NCBI GenBank assembly: GCA_030533445.1
Contig: CM060065.1
Span: 52,901,964-52,965,963, forward strand
From: Cyprinodon diabolis
Taxonomy: Eukaryota; Chordata; Actinopteri; Cyprinodontiformes; Cyprinodontidae
Length of the DNA: 64,000 nucleotides
Reading direction: 5' to 3'
The notes under the pieces are model-generated. The model searched no databases. It was not told the DNA's origin and was given only the letters and a program-made list of their open reading frames with translations. The first letter of the stretch is position 1; each line of letters begins with the position of its first letter. This document shows positions 41,274-52,399 of this stretch, one piece after another. The translations under genes were made by a program, and so were the position numbers.

Positions 41274-41815
41274 AGGGCTGGTTATCCTCCAGCAGCAGCG
41301 TGTCGCAGTGAGCTTGTTGCAGATATATTTCTGGTCTGCGCTATTATTCCTCGCCGCAACGACAGAGGGCCAATCAGAAACTAGCAATGATTGCGCCTGT
41401 GTGTCAGTATGACGAGCTGTTCGCCTTCTACAACCCTTCATCCAACGCCGGACGACACACAGTTCCCCCCTGAGTGTTCCCCAAAGACCGGCCGTGGTGC
41501 TGCGTGTTTTGGCTTCGGGTGAAAACCAACAGACCGTCGCTCAGAGCTAAAAACTAGCGTCCTGCACGGTGTCTGGGATAGAGTCTGAGGCGTGCCAGGC
41601 GCCGTGGACGACCCTACAGCCAGAGTTTCTGCCATTAGGGACCAAACAGGACATAGGCATAGTGTAGAGTGGATGTAGAATTGACCAATCAGAGGCCTCC
41701 TGTCTGCAGTCACCGACAAGAGGTGCAGCAGATTGTCTGCAGAAGGGGGCGGGGCATATCTGCGTTCACTGCGTCACACACGCAGACGACCTGGTTTATG
41801 AACATAAACCAGCCT
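41274..41815. mobile_element. PIF/Harbinger-type MITE, copy 2
   Basis: A 542-bp element with TAA on both sides (41271-41273, 41816-41818) and inverted ends AGGGCTGGTTAT / AGGCTGGTTTAT. Both ends match the MITE at 12639-13024 (GCAGTGAGCTTG near the left, CGCAGACGACCTGGTTT near the right), while the middle (41340-41700) is longer and different. Confidence 0.85.
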
Positions 41816-41818
41816 TAA

Positions 41819-42232
41819 ATTAAAAGCAAATTTATAATCAATTAGCAAATACTGAAAAGAGCTACTTCAATACGGTAAGGAATAATTTATACTTAGTTAC
41901 TTGACGTCTCTGCAGCAGTGAAAATTTATCTGCGGTAGATTTCCCACTTTGTAGTATAGGATGATTTTGGCATCTATGTTAAACTAAAAACTGAAGAGAA
42001 AATGCGATAGCACAGCGACAATTCATTTAAAACTTAAAGTATTTAAGCAAAGAAAGTCATGAAATCGTAATTTTTAGTTTAAAATAGTTTATCTACATTT
42101 CAGTCACTGTTTAGATATTTTTTAATTCAATCAGTCTTCACTTTGTTTACTTAAAACATTGATAGGCAACACTTTTATCATTTGTTCTGAAAAGTAATAA
42201 AATAAATGGATACCGGGACGCTATTGAACTTC
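41819..42232. other. AT-rich spacer downstream of ctrb gene
   Basis: No gene or repeat recognised. Confidence 0.4.
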
Positions 42233-42238
42233 TTTATT
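42233..42238 (-). terminator. Poly(A) signal of chymotrypsinogen gene
   Basis: AATAAA on the minus strand, 50 bp after the TAA stop at 42288-42290. Confidence 0.8.
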
Positions 42239-42287
42239 GAAGCAAAGCTTCCTTCAGCGGGCATCACCTCAATGAGCCCCTCAGCCT

Positions 42288-44004
42288 TTAGTTGGCGGCG
42301 AGGATCTGATCCACCCATCCTCTCAGCTCAGTGACCCGGGCGTAGACGGCCGGGGTGCTGGTGGAGCAGCGGCTGCTCCCCCAGGACACGATACCCACCA
42401 GGGTCCAGGCTCCGTCCTTCTCACAGACCAGAGGACCACCAGAGTCGCCCTGAAGCACAGCAGAAATGATCAGCATGAAAGGATTCAATCAGGTGAGACA
42501 GGTAGGTGGGCGGGGCTTCACCATGCAGGAGGTAGCTCCAGCTCCTCCGGCGCAGATCATGACATCAGAGATTTTGTTGCCCCAGTGCGACTTGCAGTCA
42601 TCGTTGGACAGCAGAGGCAAAGCGGCTTGCTGCAGGTTGTTGGGAGTACTGGGAGCTGCAGGAGGAGAAGCAAAGGTTAGCACCAGAGACAAAGGCTATC
42701 TGCTATTTAAGGCTGTTTTTTAATTATAAAAAAAACACCATTGTAGCGGGTGAGACCCCATCCAGAGGTCACGCAGGTAGAGCCAGGGGCGAAGTTATCA
42801 GAGGACTCAGCAAGGCAGACAGGGGACACGTTGGTGCCCAGGCGGGCGGGGGAGGCCAGCTTGATGAGGGCTATATCATTGTTGATGGTGTAGGAGTTCC
42901 ACTTGGGGTGAGTGAACACCTGAAGGGACCGAGGCGCTTAAATCGAGGCCTGGAGCTTTGTTTGTAAATTAGCTGAAGGCTTGGGCTCACCTTGGCAGGC
43001 TTCAACACCTGGATATCCTCATTGGAGGAGGAACCTTTGTTGTGCTCTCCAGCGACAACCCGGTGGTAGGTCCTGATAGAGAGCAGAACGAGAACAAAAC
43101 ATTCAATCCATCGTCGAAAGCAGGAGGACAGTAGGCAGAAAAACTACAATCCATCAATTAAAGCTACACCTCATGTTTGCATTTGATCAACTACAGTAAA
43201 AAGCTGAAGATATAAAAAAATAAAAACAGCAGATCTAACTGGACTGCTTTTATTCATTGCTGAACATTTTTTGTTGGTGTTTAAAGAAATAACAGCCCTG
43301 GTTTTATTTCTGGGATGGTTGTTGGTTCAAACCGACCTGACGTTACAGTGAGCAGCGGTCACCACCCAGTTCTCGTTTATGAGGGACCCTCCGCAGAAGT
43401 GGAAGCCGGTGGATTGCTGTAGAGACAGAAGCAAGGGTCAGGCTCTGAGGGAGAGCAGGAAGACGATTCTCTTTGTCTCTGCCGACTCACCTGCAGGGAC
43501 ACCTGCCAGGGCCAGGAGTGAGGTACGGCCTCCTCACCGTTCACGATGCGGGCATAGCCGGTCACTTGGGGGGGGGTGGCAGGAACGCCGCAGCCTGAGT
43601 AAAGAAGATCAGGTAGAACCTGAAGGATGTTTTAGTCATTCGATCACCCTTTATCTAAACATGGCCGACCTACAGGAGGCCAGATTAATAGTTTCACTGC
43701 TCAAAATTTTCACAAACAAAAACTCCATCATTTAGTTTTATATAAATCTGCTGCTGAGTCTGCAGGTAGACCTTTGGGGTCCTAACAGGTTGGTCTGTGC
43801 TCTCTGCTGACCTCTGCTGACCATCTTAAAAAACTGCTTTCAGTAATATTAAGAATCCTTTTTATACATCATAAACCGTTATAATCCTTTTACAGGTAAA
43901 GTAAAGCTCCAGTTTTCAGTGAACTGAGTTTAAATTCAAACCAGAGTCCCACCATAGGCGGTGCTGAGGAACGCAAAGCAGGCAATGATCCAGAGGAAGG
44001 CCAT
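42288..44004 (-). CDS. ctrb1: Chymotrypsinogen B, complete seven-exon gene
   Basis: Secreted pancreatic serine-protease zymogen that cleaves after aromatic and large hydrophobic residues. Exons (minus strand): 44004-43953, 43594-43491, 43416-43337, 43072-42991, 42919-42739, 42655-42522, 42449-42288. They total 795 nt and give 264 aa, against 263 in mammals. Every intron has GT-AG ends. Exon 1 is the signal peptide [18 protein letters not shown]. Exon 2 has the propeptide [16 protein letters not shown] and the activation site R|IVNGEE. Catalytic triad: His57 in TAAHC (exon 3), Asp102 in NNDIAL (exon 5), Ser195 in GDSGGP (exon 7). S1 pocket: residue 189 is Thr (ATSCMGDS) where bovine chymotrypsin has Ser, 216 is Gly, and 226 is Ala (STPAVYAR). 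Ala226 is the known signature of the B rather than A type. Intron 3 has the less common donor GTCGGT. A paralogue starts at 63292 on the other strand. Confidence 0.97.
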
Positions 44005-44043
44005 GGTGAGGAAGATGATGATGATGGCCATTCGGAGCTGTGG

Positions 44044-44050
44044 TTTTATG
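44044..44050 (-). promoter_or_regulatory. TATA box of chymotrypsinogen B gene
   Basis: Minus strand CATAAAA, 40 bp before the ATG, the same spacing as in the paralogue at 63292. Upstream are a CATCTG E-box (44052-44057), a CCAAT box in inverse form (GATTGGCC, about 44070) and a CAGCTG E-box (about 44096), the kinds of sites used by pancreas acinar factors. Confidence 0.7.
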
Positions 44051-44109
44051 CAGATGGTCAAAACCAACCGGCCAATCAGAGCAGCCTCTGCTGTCAGCTG
44101 CTTATCAGA

Positions 44110-45535
44110 GCGCAGGCAGAAGCTTTGTTCTCATGGGTCACACACCCTGACATGAAGCTCTCTGATTGGCTCCCATGCATCACAACCACTTTGCCTTCAT
44201 GGTCATTCAGAAACTGGACAGCAACATTTTTTTAATCTAGAAAAATCTGACAATAAAACAATTATTCTGCTGAATGAAAGACTGAGATCTGAAATCTCCC
44301 TCTGAGCAGATATAACCAGATTTATTTTAACTAATGACATGAAGCTTTTTCCATATAATAACTTGTTTCTTCTACTTCTAAGGAACATTGATTTCATTTT
44401 TTTATTAAAGTGGTCTAAGATTTTTTCTTTATCTCATTTTGTCTAAATTTGAGCTTCATTTCTAGTTCATTGTAAGAAAATGAGTGAAACTGGTGTAAAG
44501 AGTTTGCAGAAACTATTATGACATCAGAAATTATATTTAAAAAATCTTGTTCCTAAAGTATATAGCAGCTCAAAATGTATCATGAAATACAACGAAAAAA
44601 TGTCCCAAAAAATAAATGTAAAATGAAATAACTAAATCTAACACCTATTTAAGATTTTGTTCATTTATTCATGTGTTCATTTATTTATTTATCAATCTTA
44701 TATATAATTCAAATGTCAATTATTTTATTATTTTAAATTGTAAAATGCAAAATTATGTAATTAAATATCCATTAGATTATTAAAAAAGTTATCATAAAAT
44801 TAATAATTAAATCAATTTGTTTTTTATTAATCAGTATCACAATAATGTAATTCATTTAGTTTAATTATTTATTTTAATGAATACTTTTATAATGCATAAA
44901 TAAAACAATATAGAGTGAAGTTTATTTTTAAGGTATTGCCACTCAGTTCTGTTGTTACAGTATTTTGGGAGCTGAAATGTTTGGGAATTCCTACTTTAAT
45001 AGAAATTATTTTATCTAACAAGGACTTTGAAGAAAAAAATCCTAATCTGTTTGTGCAATCTGATCAAAATGTCTTCATTCTGCACCGATCACAACATTAT
45101 GTAATCAAAAAATAACAGTATCATCCACACAGATTAGTTCAAAGTTTGTTTAGCTAAGAAAGCCAACTGATACCAGCAAGTTGTAGATTTTGTAGGTTTC
45201 ACTCCTTATAAGCAGAAACTATTTGCTAGCATTATGTTCGATATATATATATATATATATATCCATTTTCTATCATTTAAATGTATCATTACTTTTATTA
45301 TTAAATATAAGATTGTGTCTGAAGATTTCCTGTCTTTAGAGTTGGTATGAACACATTCAAGCACAACTGTTAAGGTTTGTTTAGTCCAAAGAATATTGTG
45401 GATATCACTGTTTAATCTTCAGCACCAACAGTAGAGATAAGATTACTGGGTGTGAAAGATCAGCTGAAATTCACATGTTGGTTCATGTGTGATAAGCCTA
45501 TAGAAGCATTCCATCTATGGATGGAGACACTTTTA
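44110..45535. other. AT-rich spacer
   Basis: Very AT-rich (44620-44900), with a TA dinucleotide run at 45240-45262. No gene recognised. Confidence 0.45.
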
Positions 45536-45730
45536 AAGGTAAAGCGATGCTAATGCTGTCCAGCAGCTTTTGGCAGCGTATAGCTCAGGGTAGCCTGGGT
45601 CAGTCTAACTATACGTTTTACTAAAATACATTTTTTAAGCTGAGTATTAAAAGTAGACAGGGTGTCTGCCTCATAGTGGTTCTTCTGGACAGGAACCTGA
45701 ATACAGCCTGATACCTGAGAAGAACTTTAA
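45536..45730 (-). repeat. L2-type LINE 3' fragment
   Basis: TATAGCTCAGGGTAGCCTGG and AAAAGTAGACAGGGTGTCTG match the minus-strand ORF2 end and 3'UTR of the LINE at 18300-18420. Confidence 0.7.
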
Positions 45731-45859
45731 ACTCTTTATTTACCAGTGGACCAGTGAATAAGATTCATAAGGATTTATTTCTCAGTCTTCACTGCAGTTT
45801 AAGCTACCAAAATGTTCTCCAAACTTGATTGCCGACCATCTTTGCAGCAGAGAAAACAG

Positions 45860-46560
45860 ATGCATAAAAAAGCTTTTTTTTATTTTTTTATTTTATTTTT
45901 TTTTTACATAAGCCACATTTAAAACAAACTGACAAAGACACACACAACATAAATCCCTCCCCTCCTATACCGGATCTACCACCCCAGCATGAACCCATCT
46001 TGTATTCATAAATCAGTCGATACAAGCCACAGGTTTGTGTGCAAAAAAACAATATTTGACCTTTACAAAAAGTTATCTGCCGAAATTTTTTCTACGTAAG
46101 ATATAAATTGTTGTCAGACGTCAAAGAATTTATTTGCAGATCCCCTAATAGTATATTTAATCTTCTCTTAATGAATGTAAGACATAACTTCTCTTAACCA
46201 GTGTGCATAAACTGGAGGATGTGGATCCTTCCATCGAAGAAGAATGAGTCTTCCAGCCAGTAGGAGCAGAGAGCTAACACAGTCCTCTGATGTTTGCTGA
46301 AGGAAGCCTCTGCAGGAGCCACACCAAAGAGACAGATGAGTGGTGATGGAGGAACAGTTCGTCCAAATATTCCTGAAAAGGTGTCAAAGAATCCTCGCTA
46401 GTATGCATGTAACTTTGGACCAGAATGTGTGTAAAAGTGTGGCTGGAGATTGTTTACAACAATCACACGTCGGATCCAAGTCCCTTTTTAGTTTGCACAA
46501 TCTATCCTTAGACCAGTGCAGACGATGTGCTACCTTGAATTGAACTATAACATGTTTCAG
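45860..46560 (-). repeat. Probable L1-type LINE piece
   Basis: Starts with a T-rich run on the plus strand (poly(A) on the minus strand), followed by sequence that at 46190-46520 looks like decayed reverse-transcriptase-distal coding. It probably belongs with the L1-type fragment at 47408. Confidence 0.4.
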
Positions 46561-46734
46561 ACATATTGAGGACGAATATATATTTTAAATCATTTTTTGC
46601 CAAACTGTGTCTGATAAGGATTCCTCCAAGTCCATCTCCTACTTGCGCCTCAAATAATCTAAATTGGTGTCAGAAATAAACTCATAGAGTGTTTTGTTAC
46701 AGACTTGCACATCAAAATCTCATCTATACTTTCA

Positions 46735-47225
46735 ATTCAATTCTATTCAGTTTATTTCTATAGCTCCAATTCACATCATGTCATCTCAGGTCACTTTCCA
46801 GTTCACCAGATCATCCAGTCAGATTGATTCAAAGTTTTCTATCTAAGGAAAACCAGCTGATTGCATTGACTCATTGACTCTTCAGCAATCCCTCACACTA
46901 AGCATGCTTGTAGCGACAGTGGAGAGGAAAAACTCCCTTTGAACAGGAAGAAACCTCCAGCAGAACCAGGCTCAGTGTGAGCGGCCATCTGCTGAGGCCC
47001 ACTGGGGTTCAAGGAGACAGAAGCAGACATAGAAAAAGAAGCATAGATACAAAAGGCAACTGTCAACCAGCTCCACAGGCGGCCCCGTCCAGGAAACACA
47101 CAGCCAGGCAGACGAGCTCCGAGCCAGCTCCCATGTCAGAGGATGAAGAGAGCACATCCAGTTAGTCACAGTCAGAGAAACAGGACTACACTGGAAAACA
47201 GGCCGGCATATCTCCAGCATATAAG
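46735..47225 (-). repeat. L2-type LINE 3' tail and 3'UTR
   Basis: AATTCTATTCAGTTTATTTC...CACACTAAGCATGCTTGTAG...GTGAGCGGCCATCTGCTGAG. Minus strand. It shows the uninterrupted CACACTAAGCATGC site used by the MITE at 12639. Confidence 0.9.
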
Positions 47226-47407
47226 AGTAGTTGGGGTGGTGTAGAGGAAAACATCCAGAGCTTGACATTACAAAATGTCTCAATTGCAAATACCTGAAAA
47301 ACTGTGACTTCTGGATGTCAAATATCTGTGCTAGCTGTTCAAATGAAGCAAACATATTGTCTATAAAGATCATTTAGAGAAGTTAATCCTTTAAACTCCA
47401 TTAGTGA

Positions 47408-47815
47408 TTATTTGATACTGGAGCAGACAGCAATAGTTCTGTACTTGTAAACAACCTCCTGCACTGATTCCAGAGTTTTATTGTCTGAGTTAGAAGTATA
47501 AATTGAGATTGGTTGATTAAACGGTAACCGGGGGCTGAGTAGAGCCGTAACTGAATTCCTCTCTAGAGTTACCTGAGTAGGAATAGGATTGTCCTCTCTC
47601 AACCAGTACAGTAAGGCTCTAAGATTAGCCGCCCAGTAGTAATATAAGAAGCTGGGGAGTGACAGGCCCCTAAGGCCATGGGGTAGCTGTTCGTTCTCTG
47701 ACTTTTTCCTGATCTTTTCTGTTGTTTTTTTTGGTTCTTTGTATTTTTGGTTTTGAGCCTCTGTTACTTCATCAAATCTGCAAGAACTCATGTCTGCATT
47801 TGGGACCTCAACCAA
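47408..47815 (-). pseudogene. L1-type LINE ORF2 C-terminal fragment
   Basis: Minus-strand frame with GLRGLSLPSFLYYYWAANLR and ALLYWLRE, matching the GGLxLPxFxxYYWAAxL motif after the reverse transcriptase of L1-clade LINEs. The flanks are decayed. Confidence 0.8.
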
Positions 47816-48004
47816 CCTCCATCCACACGTTGAAACAAAATAATTAAATAGTTCAAAGTATAATATATGTATAAATACATATAAAGAAATTATATAATAT
47901 TGAACTAAAAATAAAATGTGTATTTTTAGGGGGTCAGCAGTCTGTAATAGTAATTATGGGGGTAACATGCTGATATGTGTGGGAATAATTTCTCTAATTC
48001 AATT

Positions 48005-48560
48005 TACTTTATTTATAAGAGGCTATGAAGAAGTAAATCCTAATCTTCTAGTGTAATCCCAGCATCATCTCTTCCCCTAGATGCACTTTTAGTTTTATTA
48101 GTGGAGCATAATAGCAATCCTCAGATCCAATTATTATTATTGTATTTTCAAAAACATTATCATTTTTAAAAATATCATAAAATAAATTGTATATATACAT
48201 AGCTCCAATCACAACACGCATCATCTCAAAGAACATTACAGGGACAGTCAATTTAATTCAATCCAGTAAGATTTGTTAAAAGTTTTCTTTCTAAGAAAAT
48301 CCAGCTGGTTACGTCCAGTTGTTGCCTTTGTAGGTTTCGCTCCTCGTAAATGAACATGAAGTGACAGTAAATATTTGCTTGCTCACTGTGTCCCCCTCTA
48401 ATCCCTCAAGATTGAGAGAAAAGAGATGCACAAAAAAAACAGAAGTAAAACAAGATAAATGTTAAGGTTAATCAATTTGACTGGATGATCTGGTTGAACT
48501 GGAAAGTGCCTTGCGATGACTTGTGTTGTGAATTTGGCGCTATAGAAATAAACTGAATTG
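48005..48560. repeat. Two L2-type LINE tails in opposite directions
   Basis: 48190-48310 is a decayed minus-strand tail (CTCCAATCACAACACGCATC). 48475-48560 is a plus-strand tail (CTGGTTGAACTGGAAAGTGC; GTGTTGTGAATTTGGCGCTA; AAATAAACTGAATTGAAC). Confidence 0.75.
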
Positions 48561-48779
48561 AACTAAGGTTTACAGTATTTAGGTTAAAGCTTAAGGTTTC
48601 TTTAGTTGAAAAAAAGATGATAAAAATGGCGATAACACTCTCCACCACTAACGGTGGAGATAAGATCCCTGGGTGGGAAACATCTGCAGAAATTCACATG
48701 CTGCTCGTGTGATAAGCCTATAGAAGTATTTTTACAGAAACAGCTCTGGATAGCCTGAGACAATTTTATCTATAAGGTT

Positions 48780-48972
48780 TATTACAAAATGTAAAGGGGT
48801 CCCTATGTCCTCCAGCAGTCTAAGCCTATAGCAGCAGAACTATAGAGATAGATCAGGATAACCTGAGCCACTCTAACTAGAAGCTTTATCAAAAAGGAAA
48901 GTTTTAAGCCTAGCCTTAAAAGTAGACAGGGTGTCTGCCTCACGGACTAAAACTGGTAGTTGGTTCCACAGG
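48780..48972 (-). repeat. L2-type LINE fragment split by a solo LTR (left half)
   Basis: GTCCTCCAGCAGTCTAAGCC...GTCTGCCTCACGGACTAAAA matches 18270-18430 of the full-length LINE. It resumes after the LTR as AGAGGAGCCTGAT (49833). Confidence 0.85.
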
Positions 48973-48977
48973 AGAGG
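48973..48977. repeat. Target-site duplication AGAGG (left of solo LTR 3)
   Basis: AGAGG at 48973-48977 is repeated at 49833-49837. The uninterrupted LINE at 18440-18452 reads GGAGAGGAGCCTGAT, confirming the empty site. Confidence 0.93.
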
Positions 48978-49832
48978 TGTCATAAACCGAGGACCCAGTA
49001 TTCAAGGAGAGACAGTCAGTAGGAAAGTTCAAACGTTTATTAAATAAAACAAAACTAAAGTGGAGCTGTGGCTCGCGGACACTGCAGGCGGGGGGGCACC
49101 GCCCAATCTCAGACACTCTGTGAGGGAGAAACACAGGTAAGTGACCACGATAAACTGATATAAGATTAACTGTGTTGGTCACTTACCTGGTTTAACAGTC
49201 CAGACCACGAATGTCCCCAGTGCTGCAGTCCCAGAGGACATGCTGGAAGCCGATCCTGGTCAGGGATCCAGATCAGGAAGGAACAGAAACAGGTGGCAGG
49301 ATCCAGACTTCCAGGCATCCACAGGCTTCCAGGAGGGTTCAGAGTCTGACTGGGACCAGAAGCATGACCAGGTGGTCACGCACAGGAGCAGACAGGATCA
49401 GGTGCAGACAGGCAGGCTCAGTGGCAGAGGGTAGGCGAGACAGGACGTAGGAACCGGAACTTGAAGCAGGACTTTAAACTGGTCTCCTCCCTGGAGCCAG
49501 GCTTACTGGATAAAAACTGAACCTCCCCCCATAATGAGCCAAAAACCCAGAGGACTCAGCAGGGGAGGAACAGTGGACGATCAGGAGACGAGACAAACAC
49601 TAAAACCCTCTTTCCACTGGCAGCCAGGATCCAGGACACGAACCATGAAATAAAACTGAACAGACAGACTGACAGAAAACAAATAATGATCTGGCCCTGA
49701 ATGCTCAGGCTGAACTGAATATAAACCAGAGGAAACAGGTGAGAGGAATAAATTATAATTGAGGCAGGGAGGGAAGAGGGCAGGTGAGAGGAATTACTAA
49801 TTAGGGGAGAGCAAACAGGCCAGATCATGACA
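48978..49832 (-). mobile_element. Solo LTR 3
   Basis: An 855-bp LTR, TGTCATAAACCGAGGACCC...CCAGATCATGACA, with a perfect 5-bp duplication inside a LINE. The AATAAA (minus strand) near 49040 places the 3' end on the left, so it is a minus-strand element. It ends in CATGACA-type termini like the other LTRs but the interior is unrelated to them. Open frames inside are not genes. Confidence 0.9.
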
Positions 49833-49907
49833 AGAGGAGCCTGATTATTTAGGGCTGTTTATGTCAGACAGAGAGTTTTAAACTTTACCTATTTGCAACC
49901 AGTTAAC

Positions 49908-50228
49908 TTAACAAGGAATAATTGACAATGCCAATAATTTTTGCTTTCGAAAAAAGATACATAAAAGAGCTTTTAAAACCTATTATTAGATCATGGTCTT
50001 TTGGGTTGACCGTTGCCTCGGCTGTTTTCAGGCTCTTCCACATTCTGCAACACCATCTTAATATCTTCTGTTCATTTATCTGCTTGACAACTTTCTCAAC
50101 AACCTCACAGAACTTCAGGTACGTGTCGCTCAGCTCGTCCCTGTGGATTATATTCTTATCAGTTCTGAGAACTCCTGGTCTGTGTTCCCTCCATAGCTTC
50201 CCTACTCTTTTCTGACCTGTAAAATGTA
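49908..50228 (-). other. Uncharacterised open frame, exon-like
   Basis: A minus-strand frame is open for about 105 codons (stop TAA about 49908; no ATG near the start). Parts read VGKLWREHRPGVLRTDKN, RDELSDTYLKFCEVVEKVV and ILRWCCRMWKSLKTAEATV. It has an acceptor-like TTTTACAG before GTCAG (50216-50224) and a donor-like GGTTTT near 49975. The amino acid composition is protein-like and the codon pattern is even. I do not recognise the family; it may be an exon of an unknown gene or of a transposable element. Confidence 0.35.
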
Positions 50229-50454
50229 GAGGTTAAAATTTATTCTAGAATGACAAAAAGAAAATCAGATTAGTTTACGTTGTCAAAGCTAACTGGTTCC
50301 ATTTGAGGCTGCTAAGGCTTATTCTTTCCCATTAAGTGATACAGAATGTTGTTTTAAGTCTTGAACAACCACACTAAATGTATCCTCTATCATAGCCTCT
50401 CTGCACTGCTTGTCTGTACATTTTACCGTAGATTCATTTTAAACCACTGCCCTA

Positions 50455-50730
50455 GGGTCTGTTTAACAAACTCAGACTCAAATCTGCAACTCTAAATTGA
50501 TCTAGCCTAAAGTCGGGAACTCTGAGTTTTGGGTTTCACAACAGCTGATATGAATTAGTTTAATCAACTGTTACTATGTCCACTCAGAGTTTCGCACGTG
50601 TTTAACAAGTTTTAAAAGCCATTATCGGTAGAGCACCGATTCAACGAGTCACCATGACAACAGGCATCAGGAAGTGCCTATTTCCCCCCCCACTGGAACT
50701 AGAGATTTTAATGCAGAAATAATAAAATGT
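50455..50730. repeat. Possible PIF/Harbinger fragment
   Basis: GGGTCTGTTTAACAAACTCA with AACTCTGAGTTTTGGGTTTC about 50 bp on. This AACTCAGAGTT-rich style is common at ends of fish Harbinger elements. Ends are not defined. Confidence 0.35.
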
Positions 50731-51040
50731 GTGTAGAATGTGTTTACAGGACAGATAAACGGCACTACAGCTGCAAACCAGAGGAACGTTGGGAAGGAAA
50801 AGATTGTTAAGTTTATATCAAGTGGTCTATGGCAGGCCGTTTATACATTAATTAGAAGCACTCTCCTCTCTGTTGTTCCATTTGTAGATCTCTAAAATAA
50901 GATTGCTTCTGATCTAAATCACACTTATAGACTGAACTGTATTAATATATTTTCTAAATTACATTTTTATAGCAGAAACAGAATTTTAGAAAGTAAAAAT
51001 AAACAAAATTATACTAGTAAGAATTAAGTTTTATACAGTA

Positions 51041-52263
51041 TTCACTCACCGGCCACTTTATTAGGTACACCCGTTAAACTGCTCGTTAACACTTAATATC
51101 TAATCAGCCAATCACATGGCGGCAACTCAGTGCATTTAGGCATGTAGACATGGTCAAGACAATCTCCTGCAGTTCAAACCGAGCATCAGTATGGGGAAGA
51201 AAGGTGATTTGAGTGACTTTGAACGTGTCATGATTGTTGGTGCCAGAAGGGCTGGTTTGAGTATTTCAGAAACTGCTGATCTACTGGGATTTTCACGCAC
51301 AACCATCTCTAGGGTTTACAGAGAATGGTCCGAAAAAGAAAAAACATCCAGTGAGCGGCAGTTCTGTGGGCGGAAATGCCTTGTTGATGCCAGAGGTCAG
51401 AGGAGAATGGCCAGACTGGTTGGAGCTGATAGAAGGGCAACAGTGACTCAAATAACCACCCGTTACAACCAAGGTGGGCAGAAGAGCATCTCTGAACGCA
51501 CAGTACGTGGAACTTTGAGGCAGATGGGCTACAGCAGCAGAAGACCACACCGGGTGCCACTCCTTTCAGCTAAGAACAGGAAACTGAGGCTACAATTTGC
51601 ACAAGCTCCTGGAAATTGGACAATAGAAGATTGGAAAAACGTTGCCTGGTCTGATGAGTCTCGATTTCTGCTGCGACATTCGGATGGTAGGGTCAGAATT
51701 TGGCGTCTACAACATGAAAGCATGGATCCATCCTGCCTTGTATCAACGGTTCAGGCTGGTGGTGGTGGTGTCATGGTGCGGGGAATATTTTCTTGGCACT
51801 CTTTGGGCCCCTTGGTACCAATTGAGCATCGTTGCAACGCCACAGCCTACCTGAGTATTGTTGCTGACCATGTCCATCCCTTTATGACCACAATGTACCC
51901 AACTTCTGATGGCTACTTTCAGCAGGATAATGCGCCATGTCATAAAGCTGGAATCATCTCAGACTGGTTTCTTGAACATGACAATGAGTTCACTGTACTC
52001 AAATGGCCTCCACAGTCACCAGATCTCAATCCAATAGAGCATCTTTGGGATGTGGTGGAACGGGAGATTCGCATCATGGATGTGCGGCCGACAAATCTGC
52101 GGCAACTGTGTGATGCCATCATGTCAATATGGACCAAACTCCCTGAGGAATGCTTCCAGCACCTTGTTGAATCTATGCCACCAAGAATTGAGGCAGTTCT
52201 GAAGGCAAAAGGGGGTCCAACCCGTTACTAGCATGGGGTACCTAATAAAGTGACCGGGGAGTG
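51041..52263 (+). mobile_element. Complete Tc1-like transposon, second family
   Basis: A 1,223-bp element between TA dinucleotides (51039-51040, 52264-52265). Short inverted ends: CACTCACCGGCCACTTTATT on the left and, in reverse complement, CACTCCCCGGTCACTTTATT on the right. Encodes an intact transposase. The inverted repeats are short (about 30 bp), unlike the 200-bp repeats of copies A and B. Confidence 0.93.
51191..52231 (+). CDS. Tc1-like transposase, intact (second family)
   Basis: A 346-aa enzyme starting [20 protein letters not shown]. Domains: two helix-turn-helix units in residues 1-115 ([20 protein letters not shown], then [20 protein letters not shown]), followed by the DDE core with [17 protein letters not shown] and NPIEHLWD (DD34E spacing), and a C-terminal [20 protein letters not shown], the typical Tc1 end. 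No stop or shift. ATG 51191 is the first Met and fits the family start. Likely active or recently active. Its protein is clearly different from the transposases at 1-1002 and 2843-3847. Confidence 0.95.
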   Translation: MGKKGDLSDFERVMIVGARRAGLSISETADLLGFSRTTISRVYREWSEKEKTSSERQFCGRKCLVDARGQRRMARLVGADRRATVTQITTRYNQGGQKSISERTVRGTLRQMGYSSRRPHRVPLLSAKNRKLRLQFAQAPGNWTIEDWKNVAWSDESRFLLRHSDGRVRIWRLQHESMDPSCLVSTVQAGGGGVMVRGIFSWHSLGPLVPIEHRCNATAYLSIVADHVHPFMTTMYPTSDGYFQQDNAPCHKAGIISDWFLEHDNEFTVLKWPPQSPDLNPIEHLWDVVEREIRIMDVRPTNLRQLCDAIMSIWTKLPEECFQHLVESMPPRIEAVLKAKGGPTRY

Positions 52264-52399
52264 TATCTAGAAAAGTTTACACATTTCAAGTGGCCGTTCT
52301 GACATTTATCAGCTTGACTGAAAATGCATTTATGATATCTGAAAAACATTTTTTTATAGTTGAAAGAATTAAGATGTGGAACAGTGTTCATTTTGTCAG

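Noticed and set aside
45240..45262. TA dinucleotide run (also 38620, 55630)
   Set aside because: Ordinary microsatellites; nothing to suggest a function.
49211..49450. Plus-strand frames of 64-79 aa rich in Gly/Arg/Gln
   Set aside because: Inside solo LTR 3, low-complexity AGGCAG-type sequence.
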